This document shows positions 49,080-57,658 of a stretch of DNA of 64,000 nucleotides, piece after piece. Position 1 is the stretch's first letter; every line of letters begins with the position of its first letter. The position numbers were made by a program, and so were the translations under genes. The DNA is from JAVBNC01 sp031551765 (GTDB lineage: Bacteria > Desulfobacterota > Desulfovibrionia > Desulfovibrionales > Desulfovibrionaceae): assembly GCA_031551765.1 (NCBI GenBank), contig JAVBNC010000056.1, forward strand, positions 17,424-81,423, read 5' to 3'. Below the pieces are notes generated by a model. The model saw only the letters and a list, made by a program, of their open reading frames with translations. It ran no database searches and was not told the DNA's origin.

Positions 49080-50306
49080 TCAGGAAATATCACTAAACCA
49101 CTTTTTCATACGCGAAAGCACGCGATTGAAGACGTTTCCGTCCCGGATCCTGAATTTCTGGTCCACGCCTTCCTTTTCCGCGCCGTAGCACAAGAGGCCC
49201 ACGGCCGTGGCGAATTTGGGGCTGTTGACCACGTCCTTCAGGCCGCCCACGTTGCGGGGGTAGCCGATACGGGTGGGCAGGTTGAAAATTTGTTCGCCAA
49301 GCTCCTGGCAGCCGTCGATCAGCGCCGTGCCGCCGGTGAGCACCACGCCCGCGCCGATAAGGTTCTTGCAGCCGGAACGGGTCAGTTCCTGGTCCACCAG
49401 GGACAGCACTTCATCCATGCGCGGCTGGCAGATTTCCGCCAGGATCTTGCGGGAAAGGCGGCGCGGCTCGCGGCCGCCCACGCTGGGCACCTCGATAATC
49501 TCGTCCTGGTGCACCAGGTCCACCATGGAACAGCCGTATTTGACCTTGATACGTTCCGCGCTGGCCATGGGCGTGCGCAGGCCGAAAGCGATGTCGTTGG
49601 TCAGGTTCTGCCCGCCCAGGGCCAGCACTCCGGTGTGCTTGATGGAATCGTTGTGGAAAATGGCGATATCCGTGGTGCCGCCGCCCAGGTCCACCAGGGC
49701 CACGCCCAGCTCGCGCTCTTCTTCCGTGAGCACGGCCTTGGCGGAAGCCAGCGCTTCCAGCACGATGTCCGAAACATCCAGCCCGCTGCGGTGGCAGGAA
49801 CGCACGATATTCTGCGCACTGGTCACCGCGCCGGTGACGATGTGCACGTGCACTTCCAGGCGCACCCCGGCCATGCCCAGGGGGTCCGCAATGCCGCGCT
49901 GGTCGTCGACGATGTATTCCTGGGGCAGGGTGTGGATCACTTCCCGGTCCAGGGGAATGGCTATGGCCTTGGCCGCGTCCATGGCCCGTTCCACGTCTTT
50001 GGGCGTCACTTCCCCGCCTTTGACGGCGATAACCCCGTGGCTGTTGAAGCCCTTGATGTGGCTGCCCGCGATACCGGCGTACACCGAGCGGATCTCGCAC
50101 CCGGCCATGAGCTCGGCTTCTTCCAGGGCTTTCTGGATGGACTGCACGGTCTGCTCGATATTGACCACCACGCCCTTGCGCAGGCCCGTGGAGGGGCTGG
50201 TGCCGATGCCGACGACATCCACGCCTTCCGGGGTGGCTTCGCCCACCACCGCGCATATTTTAGTAGTGCCTATATCTAGGCCTACGATGAGATCCGACTT
50301 GGCCAT
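49080..50306 (-). CDS. ftsA: Cell division protein FtsA
   Basis: Actin-like membrane tether of FtsZ, 408 residues. Phosphate and nucleotide motifs are visible: LIVGLDIGTTKICAVVGE, ALVDLGGGTTDIAIFHND and GVVLTGGTALIDGCQELG. The amphipathic C-terminal anchor is represented by NRVLSRMKKWFSDI. It lies between ftsZ and ftsQ; the spacer to ftsQ is unusually long and hairpin-rich. Confidence 0.98.
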   Translation of the reverse strand: MAKSDLIVGLDIGTTKICAVVGEATPEGVDVVGIGTSPSTGLRKGVVVNIEQTVQSIQKALEEAELMAGCEIRSVYAGIAGSHIKGFNSHGVIAVKGGEVTPKDVERAMDAAKAIAIPLDREVIHTLPQEYIVDDQRGIADPLGMAGVRLEVHVHIVTGAVTSAQNIVRSCHRSGLDVSDIVLEALASAKAVLTEEERELGVALVDLGGGTTDIAIFHNDSIKHTGVLALGGQNLTNDIAFGLRTPMASAERIKVKYGCSMVDLVHQDEIIEVPSVGGREPRRLSRKILAEICQPRMDEVLSLVDQELTRSGCKNLIGAGVVLTGGTALIDGCQELGEQIFNLPTRIGYPRNVGGLKDVVNSPKFATAVGLLCYGAEKEGVDQKFRIRDGNVFNRVLSRMKKWFSDIS

Positions 50307-50343
50307 TACGCTTCTCCTCGTCTTTCTAAAGCAACTTCGCCTT

Positions 50344-50505
50344 GAGATTGTCGCTTAACGGCGGGCAAAACCCGCCTACGCCAATCTCGCGGCAAGGATT
50401 TGAAGACAAATCCTTGCAGGGCAGATGAACATTTTCAATGTTAATCTGCTCCACCGCTCCGGGGCCGGGAAAATGTTCCGGAGCCAAGCTCCGGAACCCG
50501 GCCCC
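50344..50505. repeat. Array of consecutive inverted repeats between ftsQ and ftsA
   Basis: Four structured units follow each other. (1) GAGATTG/CAATCTC (50344-50388) encloses GGCGGG/CCCGCC. (2) CAAGGATTT/AAATCCTTG (50393-50416, perfect). (3) GCAGATGAACATT/AATGTTAATCTGC (50421-50449, one mismatch). (4) GGGGCCGG/CCGGCCCC (50461-50505) encloses GTTCCGGAGC/GCTCCGGAAC. The rest of the 261-bp gap (to 50567) has CCCCC/GGGGG-type repeats. No gene is visible. The mRNA between two division genes would be strongly folded. Confidence 0.7.
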
Positions 50506-50567
50506 CGCGCTCCACAGGCCCTGGCGGGCCCGGCCTTCCGCTGCGCTTCAGGCCCCCTCCGGGGGTA

Positions 50568-51470
50568 TCAGGGGCGGCGGTATTCCGCGACAGGTTTATC
50601 TTTGACCACCAGGACTCCCGCGTCGTGGGCCCTGATTTCACGCACTTCCCGTATTTCCCCGCGCCGGCTCAGGTCGGCCAGGGTGGCGGCCAGCCTTTCC
50701 AGGTTGGCGGCCCATTCTTCCTGCCCTATGGACAGGATGAGACGGCTGTTTTCCAAAAACACTTCCACGCCCCGCCCCGGAGAGAGGCGCACCAGGGAGA
50801 CCGAACTCATGTCCACGGCCAGGCGCGCTTCCGAAAGGCTTCTGATAAGGCCGGGGAGTTGGCGGGTCATGTCTTCCGCGCCGCGCTCCACTTCCAGCGT
50901 GGGAAAGGAGCTGAACTTGTCGGGCGCCACGGGGGCGATGACCGCGCCGTACACGTCCGCGTAATACAGCGCCCCGTCCCGCCGCACCCAGAACCTGGGG
51001 TCCTTTTCCGTAAGGCGGATCTGGAAGCGGTCCGGCAATTCGCGTTTGGCGGACACGCTTTTTACCCAGGGGTTCAGCTCCAGCTTCTTTTCAATGCTGT
51101 CCAGAGACAGGGCCAGAGTGTTCATTCCAACGTTCATTCCGGCGGTCTCTAGAACTTCTCTAGACGTTAACCTGAAGTTGCCATCTATTTCAATAGATTT
51201 TACGGCGAAATATGGGCTGATTGTCAAATATCTGTAACTATATAACAGTCCCACTGTGGCGCCGCCCAAAAGCACAAGAGCCATAACCACATACAGCGCC
51301 CATCCCGTGGTGCTGCGAATGCCCGCCCAGGGCAGGCGCGGCGCGCGCCAGGGCGTTTTCGCGCGCACCCGGGTGTTGGCGGCAGTGTTGCGCTTCACGG
51401 GCGCGCTCTGCCGGGAAGGGACACTCTGTCGCCTGGCGGCAGGGCGGGAAGAAGGACGGCCTAGGGCCAC
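50568..51470 (-). CDS. ftsQ: Cell division protein FtsQ
   Basis: Bitopic divisome protein, 300 residues. A basic, Ser/Arg/Pro-rich cytoplasmic start (about 60 residues) is followed by one transmembrane segment (ALYVVMALVLLGGATVGLLY). Next is the POTRA domain (FAVKSIEIDGNFRLTSREVLETAGM, NPWVKSVSAKRELPDRFQIRLTEKDP). The rest is the beta domain. It overlaps the murB end by 10 bp. Sequence conservation in FtsQ is low; POTRA pattern and gene order support the call. Confidence 0.92.
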   Translation of the reverse strand: MALGRPSSRPAARRQSVPSRQSAPVKRNTAANTRVRAKTPWRAPRLPWAGIRSTTGWALYVVMALVLLGGATVGLLYSYRYLTISPYFAVKSIEIDGNFRLTSREVLETAGMNVGMNTLALSLDSIEKKLELNPWVKSVSAKRELPDRFQIRLTEKDPRFWVRRDGALYYADVYGAVIAPVAPDKFSSFPTLEVERGAEDMTRQLPGLIRSLSEARLAVDMSSVSLVRLSPGRGVEVFLENSRLILSIGQEEWAANLERLAATLADLSRRGEIREVREIRAHDAGVLVVKDKPVAEYRRP

Positions 51471-52360
51471 CGCACCACCTCCAGCTCCAATGTAACGCCG
51501 TGCATGGCGCGCACCGCTTCCCGGCCCTTATCGATAAGTTCCAGAGCCTGGGCCGTTGTGCCGCCGCCCAGGTTGACCAGGAAATTCGCGTGCAGCGTGG
51601 AAAAGGCCATGCCGCCGAGGCTGAACCCCTTGCACCCGGCTTCATCCAGCAACTTCCCCGCGCTCTGTTCCGGGGAAGGGTTCTTGAACACGCAGCCCGC
51701 GCTTTTCGCCGTTACCGGCTGGGTGGCGCGCTTTTTGGTCATGATCTCGCGCATCCTGGCGCGCACCGCTTCCGGGCTGCTTTTGCGCAGACGCAGTTCC
51801 GCGTTGTCGATGCAAAAAAATCCCGTGTGTCCCGTGATGGACATGTGCCGGTAGCCCAGTTCCAAATCGTCCCGGTCCAGGGTCATGATGCCCTGGGAAG
51901 CGGAAACCGCCACCAGCACTTCCAGGGCGTCGCTGAGCAGCGAGCCGTAGGAGCCCGCGTTCATGGCCAACGCCCCGCCGACGCTCCCGGGTATGCCCGC
52001 GAGGCCCTCCAGGCCGCTCAGGCCCCAGGCGGCCAGGCGGCCAAGCAGCACCGGGAGCCTGGTGGAAGCGTCCACCAGCACCAGGGCCGTGTCCTTGCCT
52101 TCGTTCACCACCAGCGGGGTCCGCCCGCCTTGCTGGGTCAGCAGCACCAGAGGCAAATCCCCGTCGTCCGCCAGGATATTGCTGCCCTCGCCCAAAGCCA
52201 CCAGTCTGCCGCCCAGGGAAGCGGCCGCGCCCGGTGCGGCTTCCAGCCCTTCCAGGCTGTCGGCGCGCAGTTCGGCCAGCGCCCTGCCCCCCAGTTCCAG
52301 GGTGGTGCGTTCCGCCAGCAGCGGACCGGGAAGAATGGCGAGTCCGGGCGCTTTGTTCAT
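51461..52360 (-). CDS. murB: UDP-N-acetylenolpyruvoylglucosamine reductase MurB
   Basis: FAD enzyme that reduces UDP-GlcNAc-enolpyruvate to UDP-MurNAc, 299 residues. FAD-binding text: LVALGEGSNILADDGDLPLVLL; GLSGLEGLAGIPGSVGGALAMNAGSYG; catalytic Arg region GYRHMSITGHTG. In SAGCVFKNPSPEQSAGKLLDEAGCKG the residue at the proton-donor position is Cys rather than the Ser of E. coli MurB, a variation also known in other phyla. It directly follows murC and overlaps ftsQ. Confidence 0.94.
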   Translation of the reverse strand: MNKAPGLAILPGPLLAERTTLELGGRALAELRADSLEGLEAAPGAAASLGGRLVALGEGSNILADDGDLPLVLLTQQGGRTPLVVNEGKDTALVLVDASTRLPVLLGRLAAWGLSGLEGLAGIPGSVGGALAMNAGSYGSLLSDALEVLVAVSASQGIMTLDRDDLELGYRHMSITGHTGFFCIDNAELRLRKSSPEAVRARMREIMTKKRATQPVTAKSAGCVFKNPSPEQSAGKLLDEAGCKGFSLGGMAFSTLHANFLVNLGGGTTAQALELIDKGREAVRAMHGVTLELEVVRWP

Positions 52361-53725
52361 TTACTTGCTCTCCAGCCAGCCCTGGCCCACGGTCCAGATG
52401 TTGCCCGCGCCCAGGGTCAGGAACAGATCGCCCTCTTGCAGCACGCCGGGCAGGGCGGCGGACAGGGCGGCGAAATCCTGGAAATACTCCACATCCGTCT
52501 TGGAGACCTGGCGTATGCCCTGGGCCAGGCTCTGCCCGCTCACGCCAGGGATGGGCGCTTCCGAAGCCGGGTAAATTTCCGTGAGCAGCAGCTTGTCCGC
52601 CGGTTCGAACACCTTGCAGAACTCTCCGAACAGGGCCTGGGTGCGCGTAAAACGGTGCGGCTGAAACGCCACCACCAGGCGCCGGTCCGGATAGCACTGC
52701 CTGGCCGTGGCCAGGGTTGCCGCCACTTCCGCCGGGTGGTGGCCGTAGTCGTCCACCACCAGCACCCCGGCCCGCTCGCCCTTGCGTTCAAAGCGACGGC
52801 CCACGCCGCCGAACTTGCTCAGGCCCTTGATGCAGGCTTCCACGGGGATGTCCGCCTGCAAGGAAACGCCAATGGCCGCCAGCGCGTTCAGAATATTATG
52901 CTTGCCCGGCTGGACCAGTTTCACCACACCCAGCTTGCAACCCTTGAGCCGCACCGTGAACTCGCTGGTTTCCCCGCAGCGGATGATGTCCGCCGTTAAA
53001 TCGTTGTTGGCGCTCAGTCCGTAGGTCATCAGCGGCCGGTTGACCTGGGGCAGCAGCCGCCGCACGCCGGGGTCGTCGCCGCAGACCACGTTGACCCCGT
53101 AAAACGGCACCTTGTTCATGAACGAGAGAAACGCCGCGTCAATCGCCTTCTGGTCCGCGTAATAGTCCATGTGGTCCAGGTCCACGTTGGTGACCACGTT
53201 CATGATCGAGAACAGGCACAGGAAGGAGCCGTCCGATTCGTCCGCCTCCGCCAGCACATACTGGCCCGTGCCCAGGCGGGCGTTGGCCCCGTAAGCGTTG
53301 AGCAGGCCGCCGATAATCACCGTGGGGTCCAGGCCCGCCTCTTCGAAAATCGCCGCCGTGAACGACGTGGTGGTGGTTTTGCCGTGCGTGCCCGCAATGG
53401 CTATGCCCGTGCGCAAACGCATCAGTTCCGCCAGCATTTCCGCGCGGGGAATGATGGGTATGCCTTGCTCCTGCGCCGCCAGCACTTCCGGGTTGTCCGC
53501 CTTGACCGCCGTGGACTTGACCAGCACGTGCGCGCTGTCCACGTGCTGCGCCGCGTGCCCCACGCTGATTTTGGCCCCCAGTTCGCGCAGGCGGCGCACC
53601 ACCGGGCCGTCCGAAAGGTCCGAGCCGTGCACTTCGTAGCCCAGGTTGAGCAGCACTTCCGCAATGCCGCTCATGCCCGCGCCGCCTATGCCCACCATGT
53701 GAATTCTGCGTATCCTGCTATGCAT
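52361..53725 (-). CDS. murC: UDP-N-acetylmuramate-L-alanine ligase MurC
   Basis: Mur ligase of 454 residues. N-terminal HMVGIGGAGMSGIAEVLLNLGYEV, ATP motif AIAGTHGKTTTTSFTAAIF, ADEDSDGSFL-like region (LAEADESDGSFLCL), NVDLDHMDYY, and the C-terminal DDYGHHPAEVAATL. Its ribosome-binding site GGAGG comes from the dispersed box at 53734-53746, 9 nt before the ATG. No ddl gene lies between murB and ftsQ. Confidence 0.97.
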   Translation of the reverse strand: MHSRIRRIHMVGIGGAGMSGIAEVLLNLGYEVHGSDLSDGPVVRRLRELGAKISVGHAAQHVDSAHVLVKSTAVKADNPEVLAAQEQGIPIIPRAEMLAELMRLRTGIAIAGTHGKTTTTSFTAAIFEEAGLDPTVIIGGLLNAYGANARLGTGQYVLAEADESDGSFLCLFSIMNVVTNVDLDHMDYYADQKAIDAAFLSFMNKVPFYGVNVVCGDDPGVRRLLPQVNRPLMTYGLSANNDLTADIIRCGETSEFTVRLKGCKLGVVKLVQPGKHNILNALAAIGVSLQADIPVEACIKGLSKFGGVGRRFERKGERAGVLVVDDYGHHPAEVAATLATARQCYPDRRLVVAFQPHRFTRTQALFGEFCKVFEPADKLLLTEIYPASEAPIPGVSGQSLAQGIRQVSKTDVEYFQDFAALSAALPGVLQEGDLFLTLGAGNIWTVGQGWLESK

Positions 53726-53733
53726 TGAAGCGT

Positions 53734-54118
53734 GCCTCCGGCGGCCGGGGGAAAGGGGGAACCGCCTGTTCGGATGACGGCCGGTCCGCCTTCCTGGCGG
53801 ACGCGGCCTCTCGCGCCGGGATGTTATGCAGGGCGTGTAAGCCGCCGGCGGGCGCGACCGCCGGCTCTGTGCCCTTAATCCTCTGTTGTTCTGGCTCCCC
53901 GCCGCTCCGCAGCCCCACGTCCTGTGGGGCGGGTTGTGCTGGCACCGGGGAGAAGCTGTGCCGGGTATTGTCAGTTATCCCCAGCCACAAGCGCATAGGG
54001 CTTTTCTTAACCGTAGCGCCATTACCCGCCGTTACGCGGGTCTCACGTTTTTATCCACCCTGAACGGGGTCCAGGGGCGTTAGCCCTTGGCGGGTGCAGG
54101 GCAGCGCCCTGCTCTCGT
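53734..54118. repeat. Repeat-filled 394-bp spacer between murC and murG
   Basis: The box GCCTCCGGCGGCC (53734-53746) lies next to murC and gives it its Shine-Dalgarno. The far end (54055-54118) is a diverged, reverse-oriented relative of the 86-bp repeat (CACCCTGAAC, CCAGGGGCG, CCCTTGGCGGGTG, CAGGGC/GCCCTG). Between them are several perfect inverted repeats: GTCCGCC/GGCGGAC, GCCGGCGG/CCGCCGGC, CCCCAC/GTGGGG and ACCCGC/GCGGGT. No coding sequence with family features is seen in either direction. It interrupts a cluster in which other genes overlap or nearly touch. Confidence 0.65.
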
Positions 54119-54119
54119 C

Positions 54120-55220
54120 TTAGATGGCTTCGACAATTTTTTCCAACTCGCCCACCAGGGCGGACGCGGCTTCCGGCCGGGCCAGTTTTCTGGCTGCGGC
54201 GCTCATTTCCTCCAGACGCCCGGGCGTGTCAAGGAGCGTCGTCAGGTAACGGCCCAGTAAGGCCATATTGCCTTGGGGGCCGGTGAGTTCCTTTTGGTCC
54301 AGCACGTCGGCCATGCCGGATGACGCCAGTTGGCGGGCGTTGTGCATCTGGTGGTCGTGGGTGGCGTGCGGGAAGGGGATGAACAGGGCCGGGAGCGCGG
54401 CGCAGGTCAGTTCCGCCACGGTGGTGGCCCCGGCCCGGCACAGCGCCAGATCCGCCCAGGCGTAGGCTTCGGCCACGTCCTGGATGAACGCTTCCACGCG
54501 GGTGCCTTCGGCCCCGGCTTTGCGGTAAGCTTCGCGTACGCGTTCATAATCCGCCGCGCCCGTCTGGTGCCAGAGGGTGACTTCGGCGGCCAGCAGCGCG
54601 GGCAGATTGGCCAGCACCGCGTCGTTGATGGCTTTGGCGCCCTGGCTGCCGCCCATGATTAGCACCCGCTTGCGGAAATCCGCCTTGGACTTGGGGGGCG
54701 TGGCGCTGAGCGCGGCAATGGAGGCCCGCACCGGGTTGCCGGTAAGCAGAGTGCGTTCCGGGCTGAAGGCGCGGCGCTCGTCCGGCAGCGAGAGGAAGAC
54801 GCGCCGGGCGAACTTGGCGCAGACCCTGTTGGCCAGGCCGGGGATACTGTTCTGCTCGTGCACGGCCGTGGGAATGCCGCGCAGCCGGGCGGCCGCAAGG
54901 CCCGCGAAAGCCGCGTAGCCGCCGAAACCGAGCACGATTTCCGGCCGCACCTTGCGCATGATGGCCCCGGCCCTGGCTATGCCTTGGGCCATGCCGACCA
55001 GTGCGCCCACGGCTTTCAGGCCCTTGCCCAGCACGCCGCGCACGGGCAGGGAGGCGAATTCCAGGCCCGCGCGCGCGGCCAAGTCCGCTTCCGGCCCGGC
55101 GGCGCTGCCCAGAAAAAGGATGGCCAGATCCGGATAGCGGCGGCGCAGCTCTTCCGCCGTAGCGAGCGCTGGGAAAATGTGGCCCCCGGTGCCGCCTGTG
55201 GTGAGAATGACGCGTTTCAT
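54120..55220 (-). CDS. murG: Undecaprenyl-PP-MurNAc-pentapeptide GlcNAc transferase MurG
   Basis: GT-B enzyme at the inner membrane that makes lipid II, 366 residues. Gly-rich loop ILTTGGTGGHIFPALATAEEL, GFGGYAAFAGLAAA, the membrane-contact/acceptor text PTAVHEQNSIPGLANR, and VLIMGGSQGAKAIND. UDP-GlcNAc-binding residues appear in CRAGATTVAELTCAALPALFIPFPHATHDHQMHNA. It begins 1 bp after ftsW and ends at the repeat-filled spacer. Confidence 0.97.
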   Translation of the reverse strand: MKRVILTTGGTGGHIFPALATAEELRRRYPDLAILFLGSAAGPEADLAARAGLEFASLPVRGVLGKGLKAVGALVGMAQGIARAGAIMRKVRPEIVLGFGGYAAFAGLAAARLRGIPTAVHEQNSIPGLANRVCAKFARRVFLSLPDERRAFSPERTLLTGNPVRASIAALSATPPKSKADFRKRVLIMGGSQGAKAINDAVLANLPALLAAEVTLWHQTGAADYERVREAYRKAGAEGTRVEAFIQDVAEAYAWADLALCRAGATTVAELTCAALPALFIPFPHATHDHQMHNARQLASSGMADVLDQKELTGPQGNMALLGRYLTTLLDTPGRLEEMSAAARKLARPEAASALVGELEKIVEAI

Positions 55221-55221
55221 A

Positions 55222-56349
55222 TTATTCCCGTGCGGTGCGCGAAAAATTGAGCAGCAGGCCCACGCAGATCAGGGTCGCCAGCAGGCTGCTGCCGCCGTAG
55301 CTGAGGAAAGGCATGGGCACGCCTTTGGGCGGAGCCACGCCCATGACCACCGCCATGTTCAGGACCATGGACAGGCCGAGGATGAGCGCCAGGCCGAAAG
55401 CCGTGAGCCGGTCCCGCAGGTCGCTCTGCAAAAAGGCCACGCGCATGGCCCTCCAGAAAAACAGCCCCATGAGCATGAACACCAGGCTCATGCCCACAAA
55501 ACCCAGTTCTTCGCCCAAGACGGCGATGATGAAGTCGTTGTGCGCTTCCGGCAGGTAGAACAGCTTCTGGCGGCTGGCGCCCAGGCCTTCGCCCCAGAGC
55601 TGCCCGGAACCCAGGGCGTAGAGCGACTGCACCAGCTGGTAGCCTTCGTTTTGCGCCACCTTGAAGGGGTCCATAAAGGCCAGGATGCGCCGGAAACGGT
55701 AGGATTCGCGCATGACCAGCATGCCCCCCCCGCCCACGGCCAGGGCGGCGGAAATGGCCAGGTAGATAAAGCGCGTGCCGCCCGCGAGGCACATGAAAAA
55801 GAGCAGCAGCAACAGGACGGCCGCCCCGCCGAAATCCGGCTGCAGCAAAAGCAGCAGACAAAGCAGGGCCGTGACCGCGAAGGGCGGGATCACGCCCCGG
55901 CTGAAGGTCTTGATGATGGCCTGCTTGGTGCTCATGAAATAGGCCAGGTAAAAGACCAGGGAAATTTTGACGAATTCCATGGGCTGGATGTTGAAAGGGC
56001 CGAAGCCCAGCCAGCGGCGCGCGCCCTTGACCCGCAGCCCCAGCGGGCTGATGGTGAGCACCAGCAGAATAATGGCCAGGAACAGGGCGGGGTAGGCCAG
56101 CTTGTTCAGGGTCTGGCGCGGCATGCCGGCCGCCACGGCCAGGGCCACCAGGCCTATGCAGGCAAAGAGCAATTGGCGCTTGAAAAAGTACAATTTGTCC
56201 GCATGGATGCGTTCCGCCACAATGCCGCTGGCGGAAAGGACCATGGTCAGGCCCATAAACAGCAACACCAAGGCGAAGCCCAGCAGCCACCAGTCGGGCT
56301 GGGCGAAAGCGGCGTTGCCGCGGGGCGTGTTGGCCGCGCCGAGTCTCAT
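55222..56349 (-). CDS. ftsW: SEDS lipid II polymerase FtsW
   Basis: Septal peptidoglycan glycosyltransferase with about ten transmembrane segments, 375 residues. SEDS hallmarks: KGARRWLGFGPFNIQPMEFVKISLVFYLAYF, LLLLQPDFGGAAVLLLL, YQLVQSLYALGSGQLWGEGLGASRQKLFYLPEAHNDFIIAVLGEELGFVG, and PPKGVPMPFLSYGGSSLLATL. It partners with the PASTA-bearing FtsI encoded in the same cluster. It overlaps murD by 4 bp. Confidence 0.97.
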   Translation of the reverse strand: MRLGAANTPRGNAAFAQPDWWLLGFALVLLFMGLTMVLSASGIVAERIHADKLYFFKRQLLFACIGLVALAVAAGMPRQTLNKLAYPALFLAIILLVLTISPLGLRVKGARRWLGFGPFNIQPMEFVKISLVFYLAYFMSTKQAIIKTFSRGVIPPFAVTALLCLLLLLQPDFGGAAVLLLLLFFMCLAGGTRFIYLAISAALAVGGGGMLVMRESYRFRRILAFMDPFKVAQNEGYQLVQSLYALGSGQLWGEGLGASRQKLFYLPEAHNDFIIAVLGEELGFVGMSLVFMLMGLFFWRAMRVAFLQSDLRDRLTAFGLALILGLSMVLNMAVVMGVAPPKGVPMPFLSYGGSSLLATLICVGLLLNFSRTARE

Positions 56350-57647
56350 TGCAATTTCTCCGCGATGCGGCGGAACTCATCCCCGCGTTTTCCGTAGTTG
56401 GCGAAAAGATCGAAGCTGGACGTGGCCGGGGCCAGCAGAATGACCTCGCCCGCCTGCGCGTGGTCGCGCAGGATGCGCACGGCCGTTTCCAGGTCAGCCG
56501 ACCAGCTCAGGGGCACAACCCCTTGCCAGGCCTGCTCGAACACCTCCCGGCTGCCGCCGAACAGCGCCGCTTCCCGCGTTTTTTCCTTGAGCAGCGCCCG
56601 CAGCGCCGCCAGGTCCCCGCCCTTGAACACGCCCCCGGCCAGCAGGCGCACGGGCCTGTCCATGCTTTCCAGGGCCACACGCAGGCTTTCCGGGGTGGTG
56701 CACTTGGAATCGTTGATGTAGGCCACGCCGTGCCACTCGCCAACCAGTTCCAGCCTGTGGGACAGGGGCGGGAAATCGGCCACCGCCTTGGCCGCCGTGG
56801 CTTCGTCCACGCCGAACAGACTGGTGGCTTGATAAGCCGCTTCCAGGTTGGCCTTGTTGTGCCTGCCCAGGAGCTTGGTCACGGGGAAGCGTTCCGTAGC
56901 CGTAAAGCCGCGCAGCTGACCGCGCAGGCCGCGCGAGCGTGCCGTTTCCAGAAGCTCTTCGCCCACAAGGGCCGTGTCTTCCGGCGTCTGGCGCTGGAAA
57001 ATGCGGAACTTGGCGTCCACGTATTCGTCCATGTCCGCGTGCTGGTCCAGGTGGTTGGGCGAAATGTTCAGCAGCAGCGCCACGTTGGGGTGGAAGGTCT
57101 CGCAGCCCAGAAGCTGGAAGCTGCTCGCCTCCAGCACCAGAATATCGGCCTTCTCCTTGCTGACCACATAGTCCGAAAGCGGCGTGCCGATGTTGCCGCC
57201 CAGGAAAACCCGCCTGCCCGCCGCCCGCAGCATGGCCGCGATAAGGCTGGCCGTAGTGGTTTTGCCGCTGGTGCCGGTCACCGCGATCACAGGCTCGCTA
57301 GTGAAACGCGAGGCCAGTTCCAGTTCAGCCAGCAGCGGCGGGTTCCCGGCGGCTTTCAGCAGCGGGGAGAGCACGCGCATGGGCACGCCGGGGCTGGGCA
57401 CCACCAGGCGCGCGTTGCTGAAATAGGCCGGGTCGTGCGGCCCGGTGAGGATTTCGTAGCCCAGATTCTTGGCGTCCTGGCGCAGCGCGTCCGAAACGGC
57501 CTCCGGATTTTTCTCCAGCAGCCGCACCCGCGCGCCCAGACGGTACAGCAGCCGGGCGGCCGCCGAGCCGGAAGCGCCCGCGCCCACCACGACGCAGATA
57601 TCGCCGGGCCGCACGGGGTTGTGGGTGTTGTTTTCGGTAAACGCCAT
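56346..57647 (-). CDS. murD: UDP-MurNAc-L-alanine:D-glutamate ligase MurD
   Basis: Mur ligase of 433 residues. N-terminal domain ICVVVGAGASGSAAARLLYRLGARVRLLEKNP, ATP loop AVTGTSGKTTTASLIAAML, LEASSFQL, LLNISPNHLDQHADMDEY and AYINDSKCTTPESL. The late LLAGGVFKGGDLAAL and LLAPATSSFDLFANYGKRGDEFRRI are also family-typical. Between mraY (11 bp) and ftsW (4-bp overlap). Confidence 0.97.
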   Translation of the reverse strand: MAFTENNTHNPVRPGDICVVVGAGASGSAAARLLYRLGARVRLLEKNPEAVSDALRQDAKNLGYEILTGPHDPAYFSNARLVVPSPGVPMRVLSPLLKAAGNPPLLAELELASRFTSEPVIAVTGTSGKTTTASLIAAMLRAAGRRVFLGGNIGTPLSDYVVSKEKADILVLEASSFQLLGCETFHPNVALLLNISPNHLDQHADMDEYVDAKFRIFQRQTPEDTALVGEELLETARSRGLRGQLRGFTATERFPVTKLLGRHNKANLEAAYQATSLFGVDEATAAKAVADFPPLSHRLELVGEWHGVAYINDSKCTTPESLRVALESMDRPVRLLAGGVFKGGDLAALRALLKEKTREAALFGGSREVFEQAWQGVVPLSWSADLETAVRILRDHAQAGEVILLAPATSSFDLFANYGKRGDEFRRIAEKLQ

Positions 57648-57658
57648 GGCTTTATTCC

